DNA of 64,000 nucleotides, from positions 124,001-188,000 of the forward strand of contig NZ_QOHJ01000007.1 of NCBI RefSeq assembly GCF_003319185.1, given 5' to 3'. This stretch comes from Blastococcus sp. TF02A-30 (GTDB taxonomy: Bacteria > Actinomycetota > Actinomycetes > Mycobacteriales > Geodermatophilaceae). Position numbers and translations under genes: made by a program. Below the pieces are notes generated by a model. The model had not been told where the DNA came from. It ran no database searches and was given only the letters and a program-made list of their open reading frames with translations. Of this stretch, positions 8,390 through 16,827 are shown piece after piece (the stretch's first letter is position 1; each line of letters starts with the position of its first letter).

Positions 8390-9055
8390 TCAGACCGGCG
8401 AGGAGTCGGCGTCGTCCGCGGTGACCGTGGCCAACAGCTCCACGGCCACCTCCCGCACCGACCGTCCGGATCGCTCAGCTGCGGCGACGAGTTCGGCGAA
8501 AGCGACCTCACGGTCCGGCGCACCCCGGCCCAGCAGGACCCCCGCGGCCTGGCTGACGACATCCCTATCGGCCAGCGCGTCAGTCAGCCGACGGCTGAGC
8601 GCCCGGGCGTTGGCCAAGTCCCGAGTGGTAGTGAGCAGGATCGCCGCCTGCCGCGCGAACAGCACCATGACCTGCTCTGCGTGCTCATCGAACCGCCCAG
8701 CCTGCAGCGCGTACAGCTTGATCGCGCCGATCTTCTCTCCGCCGGCCAGCAGCGGCGCGCTCAACGCCGACCGGACGCCCAACTGGGTGGCCGCCTCGCT
8801 CCACTTCGGCCAGCGCCGATCGCCGGCGGCGTCGTCGACACGGATCATCTGCCCGGTGCGCCAATCGACGACATCGACATGGTGGAGCGCGCCTCCCTCG
8901 AGCCGAACGGCATGATCAGTGTGATCCGCCGCGATGGGGAGGAAAGTGAACCGGCCGAACGTCCGGAAGCTCTGTAGCTGGTATCGCGCGATCAAGCCGC
9001 GGCAGGCGACTGAACCACGGTGCCTCTTGCACTGGGCAACTACCGCTCGATGCAT
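8390..9055 (-). CDS. GAF-ANTAR domain protein, N-terminus uncertain or lost
   Basis: From the ATG at 9055 the product has 221 residues. The second half of a GAF domain is clear (VDWRTGQMIRVDDAAGDRRW, then LGVRSALSAPLLAGGEKIGA and a long helix), followed by an ANTAR RNA-binding domain (RRLTDALADRDVVSQAAGVLLGR). ANTAR proteins bind paired hairpins in RNA and act as antiterminators. The first 60 or so residues lack the usual GAF start and are rich in Arg, Cys and His, so the gene may be 5' truncated or rearranged. It lies next to the tRNA-derived att-like site, where an integration break is plausible. Confidence 0.65.
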   Translation of the reverse strand: MHRAVVAQCKRHRGSVACRGLIARYQLQSFRTFGRFTFLPIAADHTDHAVRLEGGALHHVDVVDWRTGQMIRVDDAAGDRRWPKWSEAATQLGVRSALSAPLLAGGEKIGAIKLYALQAGRFDEHAEQVMVLFARQAAILLTTTRDLANARALSRRLTDALADRDVVSQAAGVLLGRGAPDREVAFAELVAAAERSGRSVREVAVELLATVTADDADSSPV

Positions 9056-9503
9056 GGAAGGCGCCCAGAGGTCGTGGTGGGGCGCGGCACGCAGAAGGTC
9101 GGCGAGGTTGGGCCGACTCCGTGCGTGGCGCACACCATGGCAACGCGATGGTGCAGAGCGGCTCGTCCACCGGGGGGCTGCGGTAAGGCACGCGAAAGGC
9201 ACGCCATCCAACTGACAGGTCTCTGACCAGGTAGTCTGCCCCCGGAGCGACCATGCCTTCCAAGCTGGCCATGCCGGTTCGATCCCGGTCACCCGCTCCA
9301 CATCCTGACCTCGATGACCCTCAACACCGGGTTCGGCCGGTGCGCGGAGCACGGATGAGGCAGGTCCTCGAGAGACCGTTCCTGACGAACCGACTCGGCC
9401 CTCTCCGAGCCTGCGCGCGCTACCGTCCGGCGTCCGCACGCCAATGGGCGTCACCGTGGCGGCGCAAGCGGCCCGGCCGCCCTTCCCCTGTCCGGAGGTG
9501 GTC
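9056..9503. other. Non-coding stretch holding the tRNA fragment
   Basis: No ORF here has convincing codon use or family similarity. The left part (9056-9250) looks like decayed sequence upstream of the GAF-ANTAR gene. Bases 9255-9300 are the 3' half of a tRNA-Gly. The rest, to 9503, is the leader of the heliorhodopsin gene, ending with its GGAGG ribosome binding site at 9494-9498. Confidence 0.6.
9255..9300 (+). other. 3' half of tRNA-Gly(UCC), probable attachment site
   Basis: The fragment reads as anticodon loop CTTCCAA (anticodon TCC), 3' anticodon stem GCTGG, a 4-nt variable loop, T stem and loop GCCGG-TTCGATC-CCGGT, acceptor strand CACCCGC, discriminator T and encoded CCA. Upstream bases do not form the 5' anticodon strand, D arm or acceptor strand, so this is not a working tRNA. 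Homology stopping at the anticodon stem is typical for att sites of tyrosine-recombinase elements, where the 3' end of a tRNA is duplicated. The orientation implies that an intact tRNA-Gly and the element lie to the left, beyond base 1. Confidence 0.75.
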
Positions 9504-10292
9504 GTGACCAGCACCGGTCCCGGGTCCGCACCGGTCGCGACGGGCGTCGACGACGCGCGCCTCGCCGGCCTCCGGCGCTGGAACCTGGCGCTGACAGTGC
9601 TGCATGCCGCGCAGGCCGTCGCGGTCCTCCTGCTGGCCAGCAGCTTCGCCATCACCGTGACGTCGTCGTTCCCAGCCGGTCCGCCGGGTACGGCGGTGCC
9701 GGCGCCGGAGCCGCTGGTCGACGTCGGCGTGGGCGCGGCGATCGCGGTCTTCCTCGGGCTGGCCGCGCTGGACCACCTGCTGACCGCCACCGTGCTGCGC
9801 CGGCGCTACGAGGAGGATCTCCGCCGCGGCCTCAACCGGTTCCGCTGGCTGGAATACTCGGTCAGCTCGACCATCATGGTGCTGCTGATCTGCGCCTATA
9901 CCGGCATCACCGGCCTCAGCGCGCTGATCGGCATCGCCGGCGCCAACGTCGCGATGATCCTTTTCGGCTGGCTGCAGGAGCTGATGAACCCGCCCGGCCG
10001 CACCCGGACGACGATGCTGCCGTTCTGGTTCGGCTGCGTCGCCGGGGCCGCGCCCTGGGTGGCGGTCACCGCCAACATCGTCGGGGCCGAGCAGATACCC
10101 GGCTTCGTCTACGCAATCTTCGTGTCGCTGTTCGTCTTCTTCATGAGCTTCGCGGTCAACCAGTGGCTGCAGTACCGGGAGATCGGCCCGTGGCGCAGCT
10201 ACGCCTACGGCGAGAAGGCCTACCTGCTGCTGAGCCTGGTCGCCAAGAGCCTGCTCGCCTGGCAGATCTTCGCCGGCTCACTGGCCACCTGA
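9504..10292 (+). CDS. Heliorhodopsin
   Basis: The 262-residue protein has seven membrane helices and the signature of heliorhodopsins rather than type 1 pumps. In the third helix RWLEYSVSS carries the carboxylate counterion Glu117, and the last helix has SLVAKSLLAWQ with the retinal Schiff-base Lys248; QYREIGPWRSYAYGEKAY precedes it. Heliorhodopsins are retinal-binding light sensors with an inverted membrane orientation and no clear ion pumping. The GTG start follows GGAGG by 5 nt. No carotenoid cleavage gene lies nearby, so retinal must come from elsewhere. The gene begins about 200 bp right of the tRNA fragment. Confidence 0.93.
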   Translation: MTSTGPGSAPVATGVDDARLAGLRRWNLALTVLHAAQAVAVLLLASSFAITVTSSFPAGPPGTAVPAPEPLVDVGVGAAIAVFLGLAALDHLLTATVLRRRYEEDLRRGLNRFRWLEYSVSSTIMVLLICAYTGITGLSALIGIAGANVAMILFGWLQELMNPPGRTRTTMLPFWFGCVAGAAPWVAVTANIVGAEQIPGFVYAIFVSLFVFFMSFAVNQWLQYREIGPWRSYAYGEKAYLLLSLVAKSLLAWQIFAGSLAT

Positions 10293-10451
10293 TCCCGACA
10301 CGCGGCACCAGGTGAGGACCCAGCGCCCCGCCGCTGCGTGGTCAACCTCGACTCGGTCGAGGCGTCTCCACGGCACCTCGACGTCCCCTCGGCAGGACCC
10401 CCGTGGGCGCGTACGCGATCACTCGGGACGCGGGTTCTCCCCGTCACGGAC

Positions 10452-10826
10452 TCAGCTCGCCGCGCCGTCGAGCAGCCAGTGGTATCGGAGCCGGAGCCCC
10501 CGTTCCATGCTGGCCATCACCGCACCCAGGCCCAGGGCGACGGTGAGCCACAGCGGCAGCTGCACCGGGGAAGCGAAGCCCCCGTACCGGTCCACCACGG
10601 GAGGGATCCGGCCGACCACGTCCACGAGCTCGAGGACGACGACGCTCAGGCCGCCGACGAGCAGCACCACGGACATGGCGCCGATGGACCGGCTCAGGGC
10701 CGGGTGGTCGTGCTCGAGGCGGAGGCGGCGCCCGGCGGCGGACCGCGGGTCCGGGACGAGGCGCTGCTCTCGCCCGTCGGGGGTGACGTAGTGGCAGCGC
10801 TTGAGCCCGAACATGGTCGCGGCCAC
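10452..10826 (-). CDS. Small membrane protein, unknown
   Basis: The 124-residue protein has a basic N-terminus (FGLKRCHYVTPDGREQRLVPD) and two or three hydrophobic segments (AMSVVLLVGGLSVVVLELV at about 50-68 and LPLWLTVALGLGAVMAS near 92-108), ending RLRYHWLLDG. I do not recognise a family. The start may be the GTG at 10826 or the ATG at 10814. It is convergent with the heliorhodopsin gene. The 279 bp to its right up to 11105 hold no supported gene. Confidence 0.5.
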   Translation of the reverse strand: MAATMFGLKRCHYVTPDGREQRLVPDPRSAAGRRLRLEHDHPALSRSIGAMSVVLLVGGLSVVVLELVDVVGRIPPVVDRYGGFASPVQLPLWLTVALGLGAVMASMERGLRLRYHWLLDGAAS

Positions 10827-11105
10827 CTCGATGACGCCGCTCTCGTCGTGGCCGGCTTCGACCGCTGGTGCGTCATCGCGGCCCCCCTGTCGGCGAACGT
10901 CTCCCGGTCATCGCGCTCCTTGCAGCGCCCTGGCCGCGCCCAGCGGCCGGGGTCCCGTGCCGGCGATCTCCTGCGTCGACGCTTCCGGGGATCGCCTTCC
11001 GCGACCAGGGCCCATGCGCACGACACCGAGCCGACCAACGCCCCTGTCGGCCGGCCGTGGCCCGCCGCAACCTTCGGGGGCCCGGGGGCTTCATGGAGGT
11101 GCGTG

Positions 11106-11375
11106 GTGGACCAGCAGCCGGAGACGACGGCGAAGTACCTGCGCGTGCGGGTGCTCGACCACAGCAAGGCGGACAGCCCGGCGGTCACCATCACGGTGCC
11201 GATCGGCGTCGTCCGGTGGGGGATGTCGATGGCGCAGGCCTTCTCCCCGCAGATGAAGGGCGTCGACCTCGACTGGGACAGCGTCACCGCCATGGTGGAG
11301 GACGGCGGCACCGGGAAGATCGTCGAGGTCGAGGACGAAGGCCAGCAGAAGACGATCGAGATCTGGCTGGAGTGA
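11106..11375 (+). CDS. Small conserved hypothetical protein
   Basis: The 89-residue acidic protein reads LRVRVLDHSKADSPAVTITVPIGV, then RWGMSMAQAFSPQMKGVDLDWDS and a strand-rich acidic end (GKIVEVEDEGQQKTIEIWLE). The pattern of two strand pairs around a helix resembles small SHOCT-like/YvlB-type stress-associated proteins, a tentative family assignment. The GTG at 11106 follows GGAGGT by 5 nt, which decides the start over the GTG at 11103. It appears monocistronic and converges on the enoyl-CoA isomerase-like gene. Confidence 0.6.
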   Translation: MDQQPETTAKYLRVRVLDHSKADSPAVTITVPIGVVRWGMSMAQAFSPQMKGVDLDWDSVTAMVEDGGTGKIVEVEDEGQQKTIEIWLE

Positions 11376-11410
11376 GGCCGGGCGGCGGGCCCGCTGCCCG
11401 GCCGTCCCGG

Positions 11411-12079
11411 TCAGCCTCGCGGAGCCGTCCGGTCGCGCAGCACCGCGACCACCGGCGCGTACATCCGCTGCTTGATCGTGGCCAGGGTCGCGCCGGCCTT
11501 GCCGGCCAGCGAGCCGGCCAGCTCCACGGCGGCCGACCGCACCGCCTCCTCGACCGCGGCGTCGACGATCCCGGCCGCGAGGGCGTCCCCGCCCCCGTAG
11601 CGGCGAGCAGTGGTCATGGCCACGTGCGCCGTCTGCGGCGTCAGCCGGGCCTGGATCAGCGCTGACATGCCCGGGGTGAACGGGATCTCGATGTCGACCT
11701 CGGGCAGGCACCAGAAACCGCGATCGGCCCGCATGACCCGGAGGTCGTGGGCGAGGGACAGCATGGCCCCGGCGGCGAAGGTGTGCCCCTGCATCGCCGC
11801 GACCGTGGCCACCGGCAGGGTCAGCACGCGGGCGAACAGCTCCTGGACCCGCACGACGTAGTCCTCGCTCTGGTCGGCGTGCGCGAGCAGCCAGTCGAGG
11901 TCCAGGCCGTTGGAGAAGAACTTGCCGGTGGCCGTGGTCACCAGGGCGCTGGGCCGGCCGGCCCCCTCGACCTCGTCCAGCGCCGCCTCGACGGCGGCCA
12001 ACCAGTCGGGGTGGAAGCGGTTCTCGGTGTCGCCGAGGTCGAGGACGAAGACGTCGTCGGTGCGGTCGAGCGTGGGCAT
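11411..12079 (-). CDS. Enoyl-CoA hydratase/isomerase family protein
   Basis: The 222-residue crotonase-fold protein has the oxyanion-hole motifs GKFFSNGLDLDWL (about 52-64) and GHTFAAGAMLSLAHDLRVM, and a single acidic residue in LPEVDIEIPF. One glutamate at that position is typical of Delta3,Delta2-enoyl-CoA isomerases rather than hydratases, so a role in unsaturated fatty acid beta-oxidation is likely. AGGGA precedes the ATG. The divergently functioning partner is the MarR regulator directly upstream on the same strand, probably its regulator. Confidence 0.8.
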   Translation of the reverse strand: MPTLDRTDDVFVLDLGDTENRFHPDWLAAVEAALDEVEGAGRPSALVTTATGKFFSNGLDLDWLLAHADQSEDYVVRVQELFARVLTLPVATVAAMQGHTFAAGAMLSLAHDLRVMRADRGFWCLPEVDIEIPFTPGMSALIQARLTPQTAHVAMTTARRYGGGDALAAGIVDAAVEEAVRSAAVELAGSLAGKAGATLATIKQRMYAPVVAVLRDRTAPRG

Positions 12080-12108
12080 GGCGGTTCCCTCGGTTCGGAG
12101 TGGTGTGG

Positions 12109-12543
12109 TCAGCGGGCGGCGAGCCGGGAGAGCTCGGTCGTGCGCGCCAGCCAGCGAGCGACGGTGGCCAGCTCCTCGGGTGTGAAGCCGTCGACGAGCA
12201 GCTCGTTGAGCTCGGCGAGGATCGAACGGGCCGCCGCCTCGACCTCGCGGCCGCGCGGGGTCAGGCTCAACCGCACCGCGCGGGCGTCAGCCGGGTCGGG
12301 CGTCTTGCGCAGCAGGCCGGCGGCGGCGAGCCGGTTCACCAGGCCGCTCGTCCCGGCCGCGGACGCGTTCAGGGCCGCCGTCACCTCGCCGACCAGCGCG
12401 CCGTCGTGGGCGGCCAGGTGGAACAGGACGCCGGCTCCTGCCGCGCCGATCCCGCTGTCGCCCGAGCGCCCGTCGACCCAGCGCCGCACAGCACGCTCGG
12501 CCGACATCAGCCCGAGGACGAGCCGCGGCGGACTAGTTCGCAT
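12109..12543 (-). CDS. MarR-family transcriptional repressor
   Basis: The 144-residue protein has the MarR winged-helix layout: a helical dimerisation start, recognition helix ALNASAAGTSGLVNRLAAAGLLRK and wing DPADARAVRLSLTPRGREV. It precedes the enoyl-CoA isomerase-like gene by 29 bp in the same direction, so it probably controls an acyl-CoA or aromatic catabolic gene and itself. The ATG at 12543 sits in the centre of a perfect palindrome and 7 nt after a TAGATT box, indicating a leaderless, self-repressed transcript. Confidence 0.87.
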   Translation of the reverse strand: MRTSPPRLVLGLMSAERAVRRWVDGRSGDSGIGAAGAGVLFHLAAHDGALVGEVTAALNASAAGTSGLVNRLAAAGLLRKTPDPADARAVRLSLTPRGREVEAAARSILAELNELLVDGFTPEELATVARWLARTTELSRLAAR

Positions 12544-12556
12544 GCGAACTAATCTA
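12534..12556 (-). promoter_or_regulatory. Leaderless promoter with 18-bp palindromic MarR operator
   Basis: TAGTTCGCATGCGAACTA (12534-12551) is a perfect palindrome covering the MarR start codon. On the minus strand TAGATT (12551-12556) ends 7 nt before the ATG and fits a -10 box of a leaderless transcript. Repressor bound here would block both initiation and start-codon access. Confidence 0.75.
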
Positions 12557-12593
12557 GCCGATCCGCTTCGCGCGCCCGATCAGCCCTCGTGGC

Positions 12594-13577
12594 TCAGTCG
12601 AGCGCCGCGGGGAGGCCCAGCTTCACGAACAGACCCGAGCCGAGGTCGAGGAAGCTGGAGATGTGGGCGATCCGGCCGTCCTCGATCTCCAGCACGTGCA
12701 GCCCCCACGGCTCGTGCCCACCACCCGCGCGGGGCCGGTACTGCGCCACCGCCGGCGTGCCGTTCGCCGAGACCGGGAGGAGCCGCGATCCCGCGCACTC
12801 GCTGCCCGGGCCCCGCATCCAGGTGCCGATGTCCTGAGCCCCGCGGAGCCACATCTCGAAAGGGGGCATGTGCTGCGTGGCGTCCTCGTGCAGCAGCCGC
12901 ACGAAGGCGTCGATGTCGTACCGCTCGAAGGCGTCGAGGTAGCGCTCGAGCAGGTCGCGCGCCTCGTCGTCGAGGGTGCGGGGCGCCGGCCGGCCGCCGA
13001 GGTCCGCGAGCGTGGCGCGCGCCCGCTGCAGCGCGCTGTTCACCGAGGCCACCGTGGTGTCGAGCAGCTGGGCGACCTCGTCGGCCTTCCAGCGCAGCAC
13101 CTCGCGCAGGATCAGGACGGCTCGCTGCCGCGGGGGCAGGTGCTGCAGCGCCGCCACGAACGCCAACCGCACCGACTCCCGGGCCACCGCCTGGTCCGCC
13201 GGGTCGCCGTCCTCGGGCAGGACCTGCCGGTCGAGCACCGGCTCCACCCAGGCCGTACCCGGCCGCCGGCCGGCGAGCGAGGCCTCCACCGGCGGGTACG
13301 GGTTGCCGGCGAGGTCCATCGGCAGCGCCCGGCGCTGCCGGCCGGACAGCTGGTCGAGGCACACGTTGGTGGCGATCCGGTACAGCCACGACCGCAGCGC
13401 CGACCGGCCCTCGAAGTCGTCGAGCGCGCGCCAGGCGCGCACCAGCGTCTCCTGGACGGCGTCCTCGGCGTCGAACACCGAGCCGAGCATGCGGTAGCAG
13501 TAGCCGGTGAGCTCGCGGCGGTGCTCGAGCAGCCGCGGGTCGAGCTGGTCGGTCGGGCCGAGGGCCACGCTGGTCAC
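12594..13577 (-). CDS. ECF RNA polymerase sigma factor with SnoaL-like C-terminal domain
   Basis: The 327-residue protein has sigma region 2 (about 18-85, [19 protein letters not shown] and [13 protein letters not shown]), region 4 (about 150-205, [21 protein letters not shown]) and a C-terminal SnoaL-like domain (about 210-320, [22 protein letters not shown] and [12 protein letters not shown]). This architecture matches the SigG/SigX5 type, in which the SnoaL domain replaces a classic anti-sigma factor. No anti-sigma gene is adjacent, consistent with that. The GTG start gives MTSVALG. The target regulon is unknown. Confidence 0.88.
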   Translation of the reverse strand: MTSVALGPTDQLDPRLLEHRRELTGYCYRMLGSVFDAEDAVQETLVRAWRALDDFEGRSALRSWLYRIATNVCLDQLSGRQRRALPMDLAGNPYPPVEASLAGRRPGTAWVEPVLDRQVLPEDGDPADQAVARESVRLAFVAALQHLPPRQRAVLILREVLRWKADEVAQLLDTTVASVNSALQRARATLADLGGRPAPRTLDDEARDLLERYLDAFERYDIDAFVRLLHEDATQHMPPFEMWLRGAQDIGTWMRGPGSECAGSRLLPVSANGTPAVAQYRPRAGGGHEPWGLHVLEIEDGRIAHISSFLDLGSGLFVKLGLPAALD

Positions 13578-13664
13578 CCGGGAATCACCCCTCCGGTCGA
13601 TGTGGGCGCCAGCACACCACAGGGCACCGACAGTCCGGGAGGGGTCGGGGCCCGGACCACCCGG

Positions 13665-15299
13665 CTACTGGTAGCTCACCAGCTCCGGGACCGGGTCGAC
13701 CTGGTCGACCGTCTGCTCCGGCGTCAGCATCGGGGCGTCCTCGTCGTAGAAGTTCTTCCAGCCCCACGTGATCCCCGCCGGCGGGTTCTCGTGCAGCCGA
13801 GCCCAGGTCGCCTGCTTGTCGCCCTGCGACCCCTGCCCGTCGGCGTGGATCAGCACGGCCAGCTCGTCGCGCGAGGTGTCCAGGCGCTCCCGCCCCGGGA
13901 GCATGTCGGTGCGGAACTGGTGCAGCACGAGGAGCTTCTGCGGCAGCGCGGCCGCGCGCGTGAGGTCGGCCAGCCAGGTGACGACGGCGTTGACCTCCTC
14001 CACCGGCACCGAGCCGATCTGGGTCAGGTGGACCTGGTCCGGGGCCAGCCGCCACTCGGGGTCCAGCGCCAGCCCGACGTGCGGCAGCTCGAGCAGCGAC
14101 CGGTACCGCTCCGCCTGGGTCACGAAGTCGGTGCGACCCGGCTGCAGGTCCAGGACGACGTAGACCCCGGCCTCCCCCGCGGCCTCGACCCAGGGCCGGA
14201 GGAACTCGGGATCGGCCTCGGCGGAGTAGTTGCCGTCGCCCCCGGCCGCCGAGGACGCGACCGTCGCGATGATCTCGAACGCGGGCACCACCTCGGCGTC
14301 GACGAGCGGCTCGTAGGGCGCCGCGTGGTCGCGCGCCCGCTGGATGGCCGCCTCGACCGGCTGCTCCCCCAGGACGCCGAGCGCACCGGTGCCCGGGTGC
14401 CCGTACAGGGCGACCAGCATCCGGCCCGGGAAGAGCAGCTGGCCACCACCGGGCAGCTGGGCTCCGGTCGCCGCCGTCTCCACCTTCCAGTCCAGCCCCG
14501 GTTCGGCACCGAACCCCGCTCCGAGCGCGAGCACGGACTCCGGGTCGTCGGCGAGGAGCTCCACCACCTCGGCCGACGCACGGGGGTCGGTGTCCGCACC
14601 CACCAGCTGCACCCGGGCCCCGGCGGCGCGGGCGGTGGCCACCGCGGCGGGCACGGCGTCGGCGGCGGCCAGCACGACCGCCCCCCGGAGCGGTTCCGGG
14701 CGGTCGAAGGCCGGCAGGGCTCCCACGTCGTCACCCGGGGCCGGGGCGCCCTCGTCGTCCGGCCGGAGCGCGGCCGGGCGGTCCGCGTCCAGGGCCGCGA
14801 CCGCGGCGAGGTCACCGTCGGTCGGCACCTCCTGGCGCTCCCCGAACCCGAGACCCGCGGTGTCGGCGACCCGCCCGGCGTCCGTGGGCACCCGGCGGAC
14901 CTCGACGTCCAGCCCCTCCCCCTCCGCGTCGCCGACGGCGAGCACGGTGCGGGCACCCAGGCGGGCCAGCTCCGCGGCCGGTCCGTCGCCGTCCCCGTCC
15001 GCGGGGGTGAGCAGCAGCGGCACCCCCAGGCCGACCGCGGCCGATGCGCCCAGGAGCACCCCTGGGCGGTCGTCGGCCTGCGCCAGCACGGCGGCAGGGG
15101 CGGATTCGAACAGCGCGCGGCTGGTGCTCAGCGCCTGGTCGACCGGGTCCGCATCGGCGACGACGGTCAGGCGCGCCCCCGGCGCCGAGACCACCGGCGC
15201 CGCGGCCCGCTGGACGGAGGGCTCGCCGTCGTCGGAGGCGCTGCAGCCCCCGGCGAGCAGGGCGATCGCCGCGGACAGGACCACCGCACGTGAGCGCAC
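13665..15299 (-). CDS. Secreted lipoprotein with TIM-barrel-like C-terminal half
   Basis: The 544-residue protein starts with a lipoprotein signal peptide (lipobox LAGGC, Cys19). Residues 40-260 resemble cell-wall-binding repeat type 2 segments: repeated Ala-rich units with LLLTPADG and ARTVLAVGDAEGEG. Residues 270-540 look like a hydrolase-type barrel (YVVLDLQPGRTDF, VGLALDPEWRL, LLVLHQF, GITWGWKNFYDED). It is probably anchored outside the membrane and acts on or binds the cell wall. GGAGG precedes the GTG. Catalytic activity is not assigned. Confidence 0.65.
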   Translation of the reverse strand: MRSRAVVLSAAIALLAGGCSASDDGEPSVQRAAAPVVSAPGARLTVVADADPVDQALSTSRALFESAPAAVLAQADDRPGVLLGASAAVGLGVPLLLTPADGDGDGPAAELARLGARTVLAVGDAEGEGLDVEVRRVPTDAGRVADTAGLGFGERQEVPTDGDLAAVAALDADRPAALRPDDEGAPAPGDDVGALPAFDRPEPLRGAVVLAAADAVPAAVATARAAGARVQLVGADTDPRASAEVVELLADDPESVLALGAGFGAEPGLDWKVETAATGAQLPGGGQLLFPGRMLVALYGHPGTGALGVLGEQPVEAAIQRARDHAAPYEPLVDAEVVPAFEIIATVASSAAGGDGNYSAEADPEFLRPWVEAAGEAGVYVVLDLQPGRTDFVTQAERYRSLLELPHVGLALDPEWRLAPDQVHLTQIGSVPVEEVNAVVTWLADLTRAAALPQKLLVLHQFRTDMLPGRERLDTSRDELAVLIHADGQGSQGDKQATWARLHENPPAGITWGWKNFYDEDAPMLTPEQTVDQVDPVPELVSYQ

Positions 15300-15496
15300 G
15301 TTCCTCCTCCGACCGCCGACAGCGGGTCTGCGCCGACCCTACGACCCACCCCGACGGGGCGCGGGTGCTGGACACCCGGCGTGCCGCACCGGGAGCATCG
15401 GCGCGACATGAGCAGCGCACGGTCGGGTCAGCCCGACTCCCGAACGGCCAGGCAGCGGGATGGGTCCGGAACCGCCCGCCGACCAGGCTCGACGGC

Positions 15497-16807
15497 ATGA
15501 TGACCGACACCGCCGTCCTCCCCGCGATGCCTCCCACGGCACCGCCCGCCCGCCGCCCGGGCCGCCTGCAGCAGCTCGGCGTGGACACCGCCTACACGCT
15601 CGTCGGCTTCCCGGTCGCGATCGCCTCGTTCGTCGTCGTGGTCACCGGGCTCTCGGTGGGCGCCGGGTTGCTGGTCGTCTGGGTGGGCGTCGCCGTCCTC
15701 GCGGTCACGCTGGTCGCGGCGCAGGGGTTCGCCGCCGTCGAGCGGGCCTGGCTGCCGAAGGTGCTGGGCCGGCCGGTGCCGCGCCCGGTGTACCGCCGGG
15801 CCGACGGCGGCGGCGTGCGGGCGGTCACCACCCCGCTGCGCGATCCGCAGCGCTGGCTGGACGTGCTGCACGCGCTGGTCCAGTTCCCGGTCGCGATCTT
15901 CTCCTTCGTCGTGACCGTGACCTGGTGGTCGGTGACGCTGGGCGGGCTGACGTACGGCGCGTGGGACTGGGCGCTCCCCGACCCCTCGACCGACCCCGAC
16001 AACAACGACCTGCTCGAGCTGCTGGGCTTCGAGAGCTCCGCGGGGCGCCGCATCGCCTTCTACACCGCGATCGGGATCCTCTTCGCCGTCCTCCTCCCCT
16101 TCGTCGTCCGCGCCGTCGCCCTGCTCCAGGCCCAGCTGGGCCGCGTCGTCCTCACCTCCCGCGCCGCCACGCAGCAGGAGATCGACCGGCTGGCCGGGGG
16201 CCGCGACGCCGCCGTCGCCGCCGAGGCCGTGGCCCTGCGCCGGCTGGAGCGCGACATCCACGACGGCCCGCAGCAGCATCTCGTGCGGCTGTCGATGGAC
16301 CTGTCGCGTGCGCAGCGCCAGCTCGACCGGGACCCGGACGCGGCGCGCGGCACGCTGACCGAGGCGGCCGGCCTCGCCCGCGAGACGCTGGAGGAGCTGC
16401 GGGCGCTGTCCCGCGGCATCGCCCCGCCGGTCCTCGCCGACCGCGGACTCGCCGCCGCGCTGGCCGCCCTCGCCGCCCGCTCCCCCGTGCCGGTCGAGCT
16501 CGCCGTCGACCTGCCGGCCGAACGGCTCGCGCCGGTCACCGAGAACACCGCCTACTTCGTCGTCAGCGAGGCGCTGGCCAACGTCGCCAAGCACAGCGAC
16601 GCCGCCACCTGCCGCGTCGACCTGGTCTGCACCGGCGGCCGGCTGCGCGTCGTCGTCGAGGACGACGGCTCCGGCGGCGCCGTCCTCGCCCCCGGCCACG
16701 GCCTGTCCGGGCTGGCCGACCGGCTGCAGGCGGTCGACGGCACCCTCGCCGTCGACAGCCCCCGCGGGGGCCCCACCCGCCTCACCGCGGAGCTCCCGTG
16801 CACGTGA
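15497..16807 (+). CDS. Two-component sensor histidine kinase (HisKA_3 type)
   Basis: The product has about 436 residues. The N-terminal half contains two pairs of membrane segments in the 'putative sensor' arrangement (YTLVGFPVAIASFVVVVTGL and a similar repeat near 135-155). The phosphoacceptor is His255 in RDIHDGPQQHLVRL, followed by an HATPase_c domain with NVAKHSDA and GHGLSGLADR. It overlaps or abuts the response regulator gene, so the two form a NarL-type system of unknown signal. The start may be the ATG at 15497 or 15500. Confidence 0.9.
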   Translation: MMTDTAVLPAMPPTAPPARRPGRLQQLGVDTAYTLVGFPVAIASFVVVVTGLSVGAGLLVVWVGVAVLAVTLVAAQGFAAVERAWLPKVLGRPVPRPVYRRADGGGVRAVTTPLRDPQRWLDVLHALVQFPVAIFSFVVTVTWWSVTLGGLTYGAWDWALPDPSTDPDNNDLLELLGFESSAGRRIAFYTAIGILFAVLLPFVVRAVALLQAQLGRVVLTSRAATQQEIDRLAGGRDAAVAAEAVALRRLERDIHDGPQQHLVRLSMDLSRAQRQLDRDPDAARGTLTEAAGLARETLEELRALSRGIAPPVLADRGLAAALAALAARSPVPVELAVDLPAERLAPVTENTAYFVVSEALANVAKHSDAATCRVDLVCTGGRLRVVVEDDGSGGAVLAPGHGLSGLADRLQAVDGTLAVDSPRGGPTRLTAELPCT

Positions 16808-16827
16808 GCCGACCACCGGACCGAGGC

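Noticed and set aside
10827-11105. Open frames upstream of the small protein at 11106
   Set aside because: In-frame upstream starts give Arg/Pro-rich sequence without conservation; GGAGGT places the start at 11106.
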